From contig NZ_POUD01000041.1 in NCBI RefSeq assembly GCF_003236395.1, positions 1 through 45,087 of the forward strand: 45,087 nucleotides of DNA, in the 5' to 3' direction. Source of the DNA: Nonomuraea aridisoli (lineage in GTDB: Bacteria; Actinomycetota; Actinomycetes; Streptosporangiales; Streptosporangiaceae). Both the position numbers and the translations under genes were made by a program. Numbering within the stretch: the stretch's first letter is position 1; the number at the start of each line of letters is the position of its first letter. The notes under the pieces were generated by a model, which was not told the origin of the DNA, searched no databases, and was given only the letters and a program-made list of their open reading frames with translations. Shown one piece after another: positions 1-7,521 of this stretch.

Positions 1-69
1 CGCCGTCTGATCAACCTCGGACTCGCCCACACCAACGGCATCTGGACTGTCATCCCGATCACTGCATAG
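1..69 (+). CDS. C-terminal 22 residues of an unidentified protein (partial)
   Basis: The window opens inside a reading frame that continues to a TAG at 67-69, ending in LAHTNGIWTVIPITA. Only 22 residues are present, so the family cannot be named. A hairpin begins 6 bases after the stop, which supports a genuine gene end. Confidence 0.45.
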   Translation, partial: RRLINLGLAHTNGIWTVIPITA

Positions 70-74
70 CAAAA

Positions 75-102
75 GGGTGAGCCGACTCATGCCGACTCAC
101 CC
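75..102 (+). terminator. Imperfect hairpin after the partial gene
   Basis: Two 12-base arms (75-86 and 91-102, two mismatches) flank the loop TCAT. There is no clear T-run, as is usual in high-GC actinomycetes. The position 6 bases after the stop at 69 suggests transcription termination. Confidence 0.4.
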
Positions 103-420
103 AGCAAGATCTTCAGGACACTCCTAGCAGCGCGTCGCGCACCGCGAGCGGATCGAGGGGCCGACGGCGATGGCGTTGCAGGCTCACCAGCAGGGCGGCC
201 ACGCCGGTGACCAGTGCCACGGTCACGCAGATGCCCTTCTGGGCTTCGATGCCGCCGCCGGGGATGGCGCCGGACGGCCTCGCCGAGGGTGGTGAGGCCG
301 TCACCGAGCACCTCGCCCCGCCCTGCCACCACCACTGGTCGCGGGGGCCATCCTCACCCCCGCGGCCGCGCACACCGGGGGCGAACAGAAACCGTCGGCC
401 CCCACCGCTACCGTGTCCGC
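103..420. other. Stretch without a confident gene
   Basis: No frame reads convincingly through these 318 bases. On the minus strand a hydrophobic stretch (VALVTGVAALLVSLQRHRRR) runs to a stop at 113-115 and could be the tail of a decayed small membrane protein, but the rest of that frame looks non-protein-like. Confidence 0.25.
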
Positions 421-820
421 ATGCCCGCACGCTCCAATGACTTCCAGGCGGTCGTCTACTTCATCCGGTCACATGTCGATGCCGATGCCGTGGTCACCGA
501 GTCGGCGATGCTGCCTGACCGTACAGGGGCGGGCTTGCGTGAAGTCGATGTCCTCATCACCAGCCATGCTCGTGATGGGAGGCAGGTGCGGATCGGGGTC
601 GAGTGCCGTGACCATATCCAGAGGCCGGACATCACCTGGGTCGAGCAGGTGGTCACCAAGCAGGCGGACTTGGAGCTGGATCAGATGGTAATGGTCTCGG
701 TCCAGCGGTTTCACCGCGGGCGCGGTCGCCGTAGCCTGTTACCCCGGCATGGAGCTGGTGACGCCGGAAAGGCCGATCCCTGCGGACGGGCCTCTCGGTC
801 GGCTGGGGCACCGCACCTGA
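421..820 (+). pseudogene. Restriction-endonuclease-like protein, frameshifted
   Basis: From ATG 421 the frame reads as a compact protein with EVDVLI near residue 42 and RIGVECRD near residue 60, followed by a WVEQVVTKQADL helix. This resembles the D...ExK core of PD-(D/E)XK nucleases that act on DNA. Near base 702 the reading stops making sense in this frame and resumes one frame over, as FTAGAVAVACYPGMEL, to a stop at 818-820. Inserting one base in GTCCAGCGG would restore an expected VSSGFTAG, so a single-base deletion is likely. The family call is from motif pattern only. It could also be a sequencing error in an intact gene of about 133 codons. Confidence 0.5.
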
Positions 821-861
821 AATTTCGCGACCTGATCCGCTTCCCTGGAGGCGCGGGGTCG

Positions 862-1953
862 TCAGTCCGCTTCCGGGTGGACGGTGCGGCCGGGGAGCTC
901 CAGGCCGGTGCAGCCGCGGCGCTCGGCCTGGTCCGCCGCGAACTCGTTGAGGAGGTGCCGCACCTCGCTCATCGGCAGCACCGATCGGGAGTCCCCGTAG
1001 CTGTTGGCGAGGAAGTTGGCGGACTCCCCGGCACATAGGGCCTTGGCGCGACCGAAGCGCTCGCTGAGCAGCGCGTCGCGGGAGCTGTGCCCCTTCGGGA
1101 TCCGCACCTCCCGCGTAAGCAGCCTCTCGAAGGGCTCGTCCGTCCAATCGCCGTACCACCCCGTGATGTCCACGGCGGACTCGCCCGTCCCGGAGTCGAT
1201 CAGCGAGCAGCTGGTGATCGGGGCCCGCTCGTCCGTGGGCGCGACCACCTGCCACTCCTTGCCGGACGGGCTTGTGGGCAGCGTGTCCTGGGCCAGCCAG
1301 CCGCACATTGTGCCCTCCGCCTGGCTCAGGGACAGCTTCTGGGCGGGTTCGACGCGATCCGGCAGCGGCAGCGGATCGGCCCCGCAGCCGATCTCGGCGT
1401 TGGCGCCGTTGGCGATACGCACGGCCGCGCGCAGAGACCGAGGCGAGGGGTCGTCCTCGACCGCGAGGGTGTACACGTTGGTGACGAGGCGCCGCTTGCG
1501 TCCCTCTGAGTCGTGGCCGAGCTTCGGGCACTCCTGAATGATCACAGGGCCGAACCTGCCGTAGAAACCGGGGATGGACCTGGGATATGCGTAGTGGGGG
1601 TCTCTCAGGTTTCTGAACTCCATGGCCAGCGGCCCTCCCGGCTCGCCCGTGTCGATCTGTGCCTCGACCTTGAGGACGAAGTGCCGGCCATCGTTCTCGT
1701 TCACCCCACATCTGAGCAGACCGTGCCCGGAGCCAAAGGTGTCCTCGGCGGCCTCCAGCCATTCGTCCGGCAGTAATTCGGCAAGGTCGTCGCCCGACAG
1801 GTTGCCCCCGCACAGCGTCGCGGCGTACCACCAGGGCTGCCACACCGGCTTGGCTGACCACCCGACGCCTGCGACGACGGCGAGCACCACCGCCACGATC
1901 CCGAGCACCCGCCTGCTGGGCAGCCACCACCGCCTCCGTATCCCCGTTGCCAT
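862..1953 (-). CDS. Membrane-anchored hypothetical protein, 363 aa
   Basis: I chose ATG 1953 because AAGGAAGAG lies about 9 bases upstream and the protein then begins with a basic stretch (TGIRRRWWLPSRR) followed by one hydrophobic segment (about residues 15-35, LGIVAVVLAVVAGVGW). The rest looks extracytoplasmic, with several cysteines (CGGN, LLRCGV, IQECPK, IGCGAD, TMCGWL, SCSLID, LCAGES, RRGCTG) that could form disulfides. Two similar halves may exist, since a C-x-D/E-xL pattern recurs, but I cannot prove a duplication. Proteins of this layout are common in actinomycete genomes with no known role. It stands alone, with a stretch lacking genes upstream. Confidence 0.75.
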   Translation of the reverse strand: MATGIRRRWWLPSRRVLGIVAVVLAVVAGVGWSAKPVWQPWWYAATLCGGNLSGDDLAELLPDEWLEAAEDTFGSGHGLLRCGVNENDGRHFVLKVEAQIDTGEPGGPLAMEFRNLRDPHYAYPRSIPGFYGRFGPVIIQECPKLGHDSEGRKRRLVTNVYTLAVEDDPSPRSLRAAVRIANGANAEIGCGADPLPLPDRVEPAQKLSLSQAEGTMCGWLAQDTLPTSPSGKEWQVVAPTDERAPITSCSLIDSGTGESAVDITGWYGDWTDEPFERLLTREVRIPKGHSSRDALLSERFGRAKALCAGESANFLANSYGDSRSVLPMSEVRHLLNEFAADQAERRGCTGLELPGRTVHPEAD

Positions 1954-2448
1954 GGTCTGCAGCTCTTCCTTCCCCAGAACTCTCCTTCGACGGGCGCAGC
2001 CTACGTGGCGCGGGAACGCGGAAGGCCGCGATCTCACGGACGCCTCTTGCAGCTCGTCAGCATGTTAATCAAAAGATCAAGCCGCCTAAACGCGGAAGGC
2101 ACCAGCCCTACGCGGCGCCCTTCTCCCTACCGCTCAGGCACCTCTCAGGCCGATTTGTTCTGTTCGGATGCAGCTTTCTCAGGCGGGGCGCCCTCGTCGC
2201 GCACCAAACGTCCGATGCCGTGCATGAGACCTACATGATCACCGGGAAGGTACACCCTTCCCTGGAGATCCACAGGTTCTAAGCATTGCTCGCTGCGCGT
2301 TCCTGCGCGGCCTGGTCGCTCGCGGTTTGTCATGTAGGGTCCTGCGCCGGAGAGTCGCCGGCGACATCGGGCGAGGGATTCCGCAATCTCCTCGGCAATC
2401 CTCTTCACACGAACGACCGCGGGCCGTCATCCATGATCGCGGAGATCA
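1954..2448. other. 495-bp stretch, no gene seen
   Basis: This stretch lies between the start of the minus-strand gene at 1953 and the 3' end of the response regulator at 2449. I see only short overlapping frames of random composition. The promoter for the 862-1953 gene should lie in its lower part. Confidence 0.3.
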
Positions 2449-3135
2449 TCAGTGCGGATCCCCGGGCCTGGGGCCCGGCCCGGCCGCCCGGGGCGTGCCG
2501 TCCAGGTAGGCGAGCACTGCCCGCACGCGGCGGTGGCCGGAGTCGTCCGGCGCCAGGCCGAGCTTGGCGAAGATGTTGCCGATGTGCTTGTGAACGGCAT
2601 TGTCGGAGATGCGCATCCGCTCGGCGATGGTGGCGTTGTCGTGGCCCTGCGCCATGAGCGCGAGCGATTCCCGCTCCCGGGCGGTGAGGGTGTCCAGGGG
2701 GTCGCCGGCGCGGCGCGCGAAGAGTTGGGCGATCACTTCGGGGTCCATGGCGGTGCCGCCGGCCGCGACGCGGCGCAGGGCGTCGAAGAACTCGGCCACC
2801 CGGCCGATGCGGTCCTTGAGGAGGTAGCCGATGCCGCCGCGGCCGTCGGAGAGGAGCTCGCCGGCGTAGTCGCGTTCGACGTACTGCGAAAGCACCAGGA
2901 TCGGCAACGCGCCGTGCTCGCGGCGGGCCCGCAGCGCGGCGTGGATTCCCTCGTCGCGGAACGACGGCGGCAGCCGCACGTCGACGATGGCGACGTCGGG
3001 GCGGTGCTCGGCGACGGCGTCGAGGAACGCCTCGCCGTCGCGGGCGACCGCCACGACTTCACAGCCCTTCGCCGCCAGCAGCAGCTCCAGGCCGCTGGAC
3101 AGCAGGACGTTGTCCTCGGCGATCACGACCCGCAC
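2449..3135 (-). CDS. NarL/LuxR-family response regulator, 228 aa
   Basis: This is a DNA-binding response regulator. The receiver domain (residues 1-120) shows the acidic pair AED at 5-7, the phospho-acceptor Asp in AIVDVRLPP and the conserved Lys in YLLKDR. A LuxR-type helix-turn-helix (about 150-205) carries LTARERESLALMAQG and NAVHKHIGNIFAKLGL. The start is GTG 3135, set by AGGAGG at 3141-3146. It lies 16 bases behind the sensor kinase gene, so the two form an operon. Its own N-terminal frame extends upstream into the kinase gene, but that extension is a shadow. Target genes are not evident; the divergent hydrolase at 4419 is a possible one. Confidence 0.9.
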   Translation of the reverse strand: MRVVIAEDNVLLSSGLELLLAAKGCEVVAVARDGEAFLDAVAEHRPDVAIVDVRLPPSFRDEGIHAALRARREHGALPILVLSQYVERDYAGELLSDGRGGIGYLLKDRIGRVAEFFDALRRVAAGGTAMDPEVIAQLFARRAGDPLDTLTARERESLALMAQGHDNATIAERMRISDNAVHKHIGNIFAKLGLAPDDSGHRRVRAVLAYLDGTPRAAGPGPRPGDPH

Positions 3136-3151
3136 GGAACCTCCTGAACGA

Positions 3152-4282
3152 TCACTTTGCGCACGGCATCCCGACGGCGAGCGTGGTGGGGCCGCCCGGC
3201 GGGCTGTCGAGGCGGACGGCGCCGTCCAGGGCGGCGACCCGTCGGCGCATCCCGGCGATCCCGGTACCGCGCGCCTCGTCGGCGCCGCCCCTTCCGTCGT
3301 CGGTGACCTCGATGGACAGCACGCCATCGGCGCGCTCGACCCGCAGGGCCACCCGCGTGGCGGCGGCGTGCTTGGACACGTTCGTCAGCGCCTCGGCGAT
3401 CACGTAGTAGGCCACCGCCTCCACGGCCGCCGGGAGCGTACCCAGATCCGCGAGCTCGATGTGAACCGGCACACTCGACCGGGCGGCCAGCGCCGCCAGC
3501 GCACCGTCGAGCCCACGGTCGGCGAGGATCGGCGGGTAGATCGTCTGGAGCACCGTGCGAAGCTCGACCATCGCCTCCTCCGCCGTCTCATGCGCCTGCC
3601 GGAGCAGCGTCGCCACCGCGTCCGGATCGTCGGCGAGCGACTCCCGGGCCAGGCCCACCTGCATGGCGATGGCCACCAGGCGCGCCTGCGTCCCGTCGTG
3701 CAGATCGCGTTCTATCCGGCGAAGCTGCGCGCCATGGGCGTCGACCACCCCCACCCGGCTCCTGGTCAGCATGTCGACCCGCTCGGTGAGCCGCTCGCGA
3801 GCCGACGGCGCGAGCACCGCCAGGCACAGCCGCGCGTGGAGTCGCGCCAGCGCCGGGAGCACCCACCAGGCCGCCGCACCGAGGACGGCGATCTGAACTG
3901 ACCCCCCGACCAGCGCGGTCGCCCAATCCCCCACGTGGACATCGAAGAACGAGAACAGGGTGGGACGCGCGTCGACGGGAAACGCCCACCACAACGTCAA
4001 CGCCACCGCGGCGACCAGGATGTTGCCCAGGCACATCAGGGCGGCCAGCCCCAGCGGGAACCCGACCGCGACATGCGCGAGCGCCCAGGCGAGACACCGC
4101 CGCCCGCCCAGCCGCCCGCCGGCCGGCACACCGAGCAGCCCGCCGGCCCGCCGACGGTGCCAGTCCGCCCAGCCCCGCCCCGCCGGCGGCGCGAGCAGCA
4201 CCGGCAACGCCAGCGCCGTGACCACGGCGCTGGCCAACGTGCCCAGCAGGTAGATCGAGCCGGAGAATGCGCGGTCACGCAT
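3152..4282 (-). CDS. Sensor histidine kinase (HisKA_3 type), 376 aa
   Basis: This is a membrane sensor kinase that should phosphorylate the regulator encoded immediately downstream. The N-terminal part has about four hydrophobic segments (residues 10-30, 65-85, 85-105, 125-150). The HisKA_3 dimerisation helix holds the phospho-acceptor in RRIERDLHDGTQARLVA (near residue 195). The HATPase domain shows the N-box EALTNVSKHA, the G-box DDGRGGADE and a final PGGPTTLAV motif. I chose ATG 4282 because AGGAGG ends 5 bases before it. The signal sensed cannot be read from the sequence. Confidence 0.9.
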   Translation of the reverse strand: MRDRAFSGSIYLLGTLASAVVTALALPVLLAPPAGRGWADWHRRRAGGLLGVPAGGRLGGRRCLAWALAHVAVGFPLGLAALMCLGNILVAAVALTLWWAFPVDARPTLFSFFDVHVGDWATALVGGSVQIAVLGAAAWWVLPALARLHARLCLAVLAPSARERLTERVDMLTRSRVGVVDAHGAQLRRIERDLHDGTQARLVAIAMQVGLARESLADDPDAVATLLRQAHETAEEAMVELRTVLQTIYPPILADRGLDGALAALAARSSVPVHIELADLGTLPAAVEAVAYYVIAEALTNVSKHAAATRVALRVERADGVLSIEVTDDGRGGADEARGTGIAGMRRRVAALDGAVRLDSPPGGPTTLAVGMPCAK

Positions 4283-4418
4283 GCGCACCTCCTCGCGATG
4301 CCGGTATGCGGATCATTATCCGCCACCCGTCCCCGCCGAGCACTACAGCGGGCTGTACCAACGCACCTGCGGCCGGCTGTATCGTGCCGGACGTCCGGCC
4401 CGCATAGCGTCCTCGACC

Positions 4419-5936
4419 ATGAGACCGGCATTTGCCCGGACCTGCCAACGCCTGGTCCCGGCCCTCACCGTGATCGCCCTGTCCACCGCCGTCGCGCCGC
4501 CGGCCAGAGCCGACGGCGGCCCGCCCCCACCGCTCGACTGGAAGCCCTGCGCCCAGGGCCCCGACGACGCCCTCGGCAGAGAGCTCGACCAGGCAGGCGC
4601 ACGGTGCGCGAAGCTCACCGTCCCGCTCGACCACTCCAGGCCCGGCGGCCGCACCATAAAACTCGCGCTGTCCCGCCTCCCCGCCACCGACCGCGCCCAT
4701 CGCATCGGCACGATGGTCCTCAACAGCGGCGGCCCCGGCGAGAGCACGCTGGGCATGCCCCTGCAGACGCGGGCGGCCATGAAGGACGTCGCCGCCCGTT
4801 ACGACCTCGTCGGCCTGGACCCGCGCTTCGTCGGCCGCAGCACGCCGCTCGATTGCGGCTGGCCCATCGGCCTGTGGCTCCGCTCGGCCGGTCCGACCCG
4901 CGCCCGGTTCGATCACCAGGTGGCGGTGCAGCGCGACCTGGCCGAGCGCTGCGCCCGCCGCCACGCCGACGTGCTCCCGTACGTCAACACGCGCGACACG
5001 GCCCGCGACATCGACCTCGTGCGCCGCGCTCTTGGGGAGCGCCGGATCTCTTTCCTCGGCTACTCCTACGGCAGTTACCTGGGCGCGGTCTACACCCAGA
5101 TGTTTCCCGGCCGCACCGACCGCGTGGTCCTGGACAGCGCGGGCGACCCGAACAAGTGGGGCCCCAGGGCGACACGGGGCAGCGAAGACGAGGCGGAACG
5201 CGCGCTGCGCGGCTGGGCGGCCTGGGCCGCCAAGCGTCACGGCACCTACGGCCTCGGCGCCACCCGCGCCCGCGTGCTGGCCACCGTGAACGCAATCGTC
5301 GCCGCCGCGCAGGACCGCCCGCTGCGCGTCGGACGGTACGAGGTGGACGGCCAGGCGGTCCCCTACATCCTCTCCGCCGGCTCCGGCGACGACCGCCCCG
5401 CGGCCCGCGCGGAGTTCACCTCCACCGTCCGGACACTGAACGAGGCCGCGCAAGGCCGCCCGGCCGACCCCGGCCCGGGACTCAACGGACTCCTCACGTT
5501 CGTCCTGACCAGCGCCGGCTCCCCGCTTGCCGGCCCGGCCGCCGCGATCACCTGCGGCGACCGTGCCGCGCCACGCGACCCCGACACCTACTGGAACGAC
5601 GTCCAGCGCAGCCGTGCCCGCCACCCCCTCTTCGGCCCCCTCAAGCACAACATCTGGCCCTGCGCCTTCTGGCCGAACCCCCCGCGTGAACGCCCCACGC
5701 GCGTCGGCAACCCCACACCCGCGCTGATCGTGTCCGCCACCGGCGACACCGCCACCACCAACGAGGGCAGCAAGGCCATGCACCGGGCGCTGACCGGCTC
5801 CCGCCTGCTCACCCTGCGCGGCGCCACCGCCCACGGGGTCTACGGCGAGTACGGCAACGCCTGCGTGGACGCCGAGGTCAACGCCTACCTGGCCACCGGC
5901 ACCCTCCCTACCGCCGACCCGATCTGCCATCCCTGA
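4419..5936 (+). CDS. Secreted alpha/beta-hydrolase, tripeptidyl-aminopeptidase type, 505 aa
   Basis: This is an exported serine hydrolase of the peptidase S33/TAP-like group, which removes short peptides from protein N-termini or cleaves esters. The signal peptide is residues 1-33 (basic MRPAFARTCQR, hydrophobic core, ARA-D cleavage site). The oxyanion region is NSGGPGES near residue 110, the nucleophile is the Ser of GYSYGS near residue 216, the likely acid is the Asp in SATGDTATT near 441 and the His is in ATAHGVYG near 470. The C-terminal third matches the TAP-like domain that carries the last two catalytic residues. It is transcribed away from the kinase operon and followed by a strong hairpin. 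Confidence 0.85.
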   Translation: MRPAFARTCQRLVPALTVIALSTAVAPPARADGGPPPPLDWKPCAQGPDDALGRELDQAGARCAKLTVPLDHSRPGGRTIKLALSRLPATDRAHRIGTMVLNSGGPGESTLGMPLQTRAAMKDVAARYDLVGLDPRFVGRSTPLDCGWPIGLWLRSAGPTRARFDHQVAVQRDLAERCARRHADVLPYVNTRDTARDIDLVRRALGERRISFLGYSYGSYLGAVYTQMFPGRTDRVVLDSAGDPNKWGPRATRGSEDEAERALRGWAAWAAKRHGTYGLGATRARVLATVNAIVAAAQDRPLRVGRYEVDGQAVPYILSAGSGDDRPAARAEFTSTVRTLNEAAQGRPADPGPGLNGLLTFVLTSAGSPLAGPAAAITCGDRAAPRDPDTYWNDVQRSRARHPLFGPLKHNIWPCAFWPNPPRERPTRVGNPTPALIVSATGDTATTNEGSKAMHRALTGSRLLTLRGATAHGVYGEYGNACVDAEVNAYLATGTLPTADPICHP

Positions 5937-5947
5937 CCCGCCGCCCC

Positions 5948-5974
5948 GAGGCCGCGATCCCTCATCGCGGCCTC
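5948..5974 (+). terminator. Perfect 11-bp hairpin after the hydrolase gene
   Basis: The arms GAGGCCGCGAT (5948-5958) and ATCGCGGCCTC (5964-5974) are perfectly complementary around the loop CCCTC. It starts 12 bases after the hydrolase stop codon. No T-run follows, which is usual in this GC range. Confidence 0.8.
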
Positions 5975-6003
5975 GCGCATCGAGCAGGCACCCCTGTCTC
6001 ACA

Positions 6004-6160
6004 GGCGTTCACCTGGACGCGGCCGGCGCGGGGGAGTGCGGCGTCCAGGCCGCGTTCGAGCGCGACGGGGTGACCGTGACCGTGGCGGGGGGCCGTCTCT
6101 CCGTCGAGCGTGGTGACGGGCTGACCGTCGCGGGGGCCGGACGCTACGCGGTCCGCTGGG
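6004..6160 (+). pseudogene. Unidentified gene fragment beside the IS relic
   Basis: One plus-strand frame reads as plausible beta-rich protein (for example RDGVTVTVAGGRLSVERGDG) without a start codon and runs into the transposase relic. It looks like the tail of a gene cut off by insertion or deletion. I cannot assign a family. Confidence 0.3.
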
Positions 6161-6745
6161 TGAGAGCAGGAATTGCTGGTTGGCGGCGCCCGGCTCGGCG
6201 GTAGCAGATGAGGGCTGCGGCGATGGCGACGAATGACGCGAAGTGGTCGGCTCGGCGTTCATAGCGGCGGTGTAAATGGCGGCAGCCGGCAAGCCAGGAC
6301 ACGGTCCGTTCAACCACCCAGCGATGGCGTCCCAGCCGGCGGCTGGACTCGATGCCTGGCCGAGCGATGCGCGGGATGATGCCGCGGCTGCGCAGGAAGG
6401 CTCGCAGGTGCGGGTAGTCGTAGCCCTTGTCGCCATGCAGCTTCGCCGGCCGGCGGCGTCGGGGTCCGCGGCGGGAGCGGATGGGCGGGATGCTGCGTAC
6501 CAGAGGCTCCAGCGCCAGGCTGTCGTGGGTGTTGGCGGCGCTGATCGCGACAGCGAGGGGCAGACCGGTCCGTTCGGTGATGAGGTGGATCTTCGACCCG
6601 TTCTTGCCGCGGTCGACAGGATTCGGACCTGTCAGGTCCCCCCTTTGGCCGCGCACGCTGACGGAGTCGATCGCGCACCGCGACCAGTCCAGCTCGACCC
6701 GGGCGCCGAGCTCGTCCAGCAGGCCCCGGTACAGCTTGGCCAATC
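6144..6745 (-). pseudogene. IS5-family DDE transposase, N-terminally truncated
   Basis: The frame encodes the C-terminal two thirds of an IS5-type transposase. The first catalytic Asp is in CAIDSVSVRG, the second region is LHGDKGYDYP, and the YREK-like segment is RWVVERTVSWL. Recognisable sequence begins near 6745 with ARLAKLYRGLLDEL. The N-terminal helix-turn-helix part, normally about 90 residues, is missing and is replaced by the tail of an AfsR-like gene on the other strand. No terminal inverted repeat is found at the 6745 end, so the copy is a truncated relic and cannot be active. Confidence 0.75.
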
Positions 6746-6753
6746 GCGCCGGA

Positions 6754-6930
6754 GCGGTACGGCATGCGGAGCTCGCCCTGCGCGTCCACCGCGACACCGG
6801 TCACCGCCTGGGCGAGGCCCGCACCCTGCGCGCGCTCGGCGAGGCCGGGCACGGGACGGGATTCCGGGGGCGGGCCGCCGAACTGTTCGACGAGATCGGC
6901 ATCACCCAGGCGACCCACCCGGACGGCTGA
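6754..6930 (+). pseudogene. C-terminal tail of an AfsR-like TPR regulator
   Basis: The frame reads AVRHAELALRVHRDTGHRLG, then an ELFDEIG motif, to a TGA at 6928-6930. This parallels the last TPR and tail of the large regulator encoded at 18079-21384 (ALDIHRDTGHRLGEAQTLR ... ELFDEIG). Everything upstream is gone and replaced by the IS5 relic, so a third AfsR-type gene once stood here. Confidence 0.65.
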
Positions 6931-6987
6931 CTCCGATGCTCCGGTGGCCGTCCTGGGCTCCGCGGACCTGTAGCGGGATTATGCTGA

Positions 6988-7272
6988 TCAGCTCTCGGAG
7001 TACCACTCGAACCACCACCCGCTCGCGTCGTTCCAGTAGCACGCGCTGACCCAATAGTCGATGTCCCATTCGCGCTTCGCGAGGTTGCACTCCGACAAGG
7101 TCGCGAACGGCCCTGTCCGGCCGTACGACGTGCTCGTCGATTGACCGGCTTGACTTGCTGATCCTCCTGCTCCGGAGAGCGGGACGTTCGCGGCCGCCAT
7201 CGCCGGCGCCGCTGATACGCTCATGGCGGCAGCGATGAAGGCCCCAACCGCTAGCCTTTTGACGAGCCTCAT
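6988..7272 (-). CDS. Small secreted protein, 94 aa
   Basis: I chose ATG 7272 because GAGAGG lies 8 bases upstream and the protein then starts with a classical signal peptide (residues 1-27, MRLVKRLAVGAFIAAAMSVS followed by AAPAMA). The mature part of about 67 residues has a Ser/Gly/Thr-rich linker and a C-terminal unit with two Cys and many aromatics (TLSECNLAKREW, VSACYWN, GWWFEWY). Actinomycetes export many small proteins of this kind with no known function. It follows the ABC exporter gene on the same strand, 249 bases downstream, so membership in the lanthipeptide cluster is possible but unproven. Confidence 0.7.
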   Translation of the reverse strand: MRLVKRLAVGAFIAAAMSVSAAPAMAAANVPLSGAGGSASQAGQSTSTSYGRTGPFATLSECNLAKREWDIDYWVSACYWNDASGWWFEWYSES

Positions 7273-7521
7273 CTGTGAGCCTCTCTTCCTTGGTAAGGAC
7301 GGATTTTCCGTCGTGGCAGGTCGTGCGTATGTCGATGACAACAAAGCCGTATTTCACGTATCTGTCGCTACGCTGTCGTCAGCGCGGACCAGTGTCAGCA
7401 GGCCGAACAAAGCCCCGCACGAGCAGCGAAATTTCCAGCTCACAGCGCGAAACCATGTTTTCGAGCGGGACAGGGTGCTTATTCCGGGGATTTCCGCAGT
7501 ACCGGAACTTGCCCTCCTGGC

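Noticed and set aside
653..1930. 425-codon open frame on the minus strand
   Set aside because: Arg/Gly-rich shadow of the hypothetical gene at 862-1953 in another frame.
3935..5689. 584-codon open frame on the plus strand
   Set aside because: Arg/Pro-rich shadow of the real hydrolase gene (4419-5936) and kinase gene; no motif and no conserved composition.
4275..6002. 575-codon open frame on the minus strand
   Set aside because: Antisense shadow of the hydrolase gene, typical of high-GC DNA.
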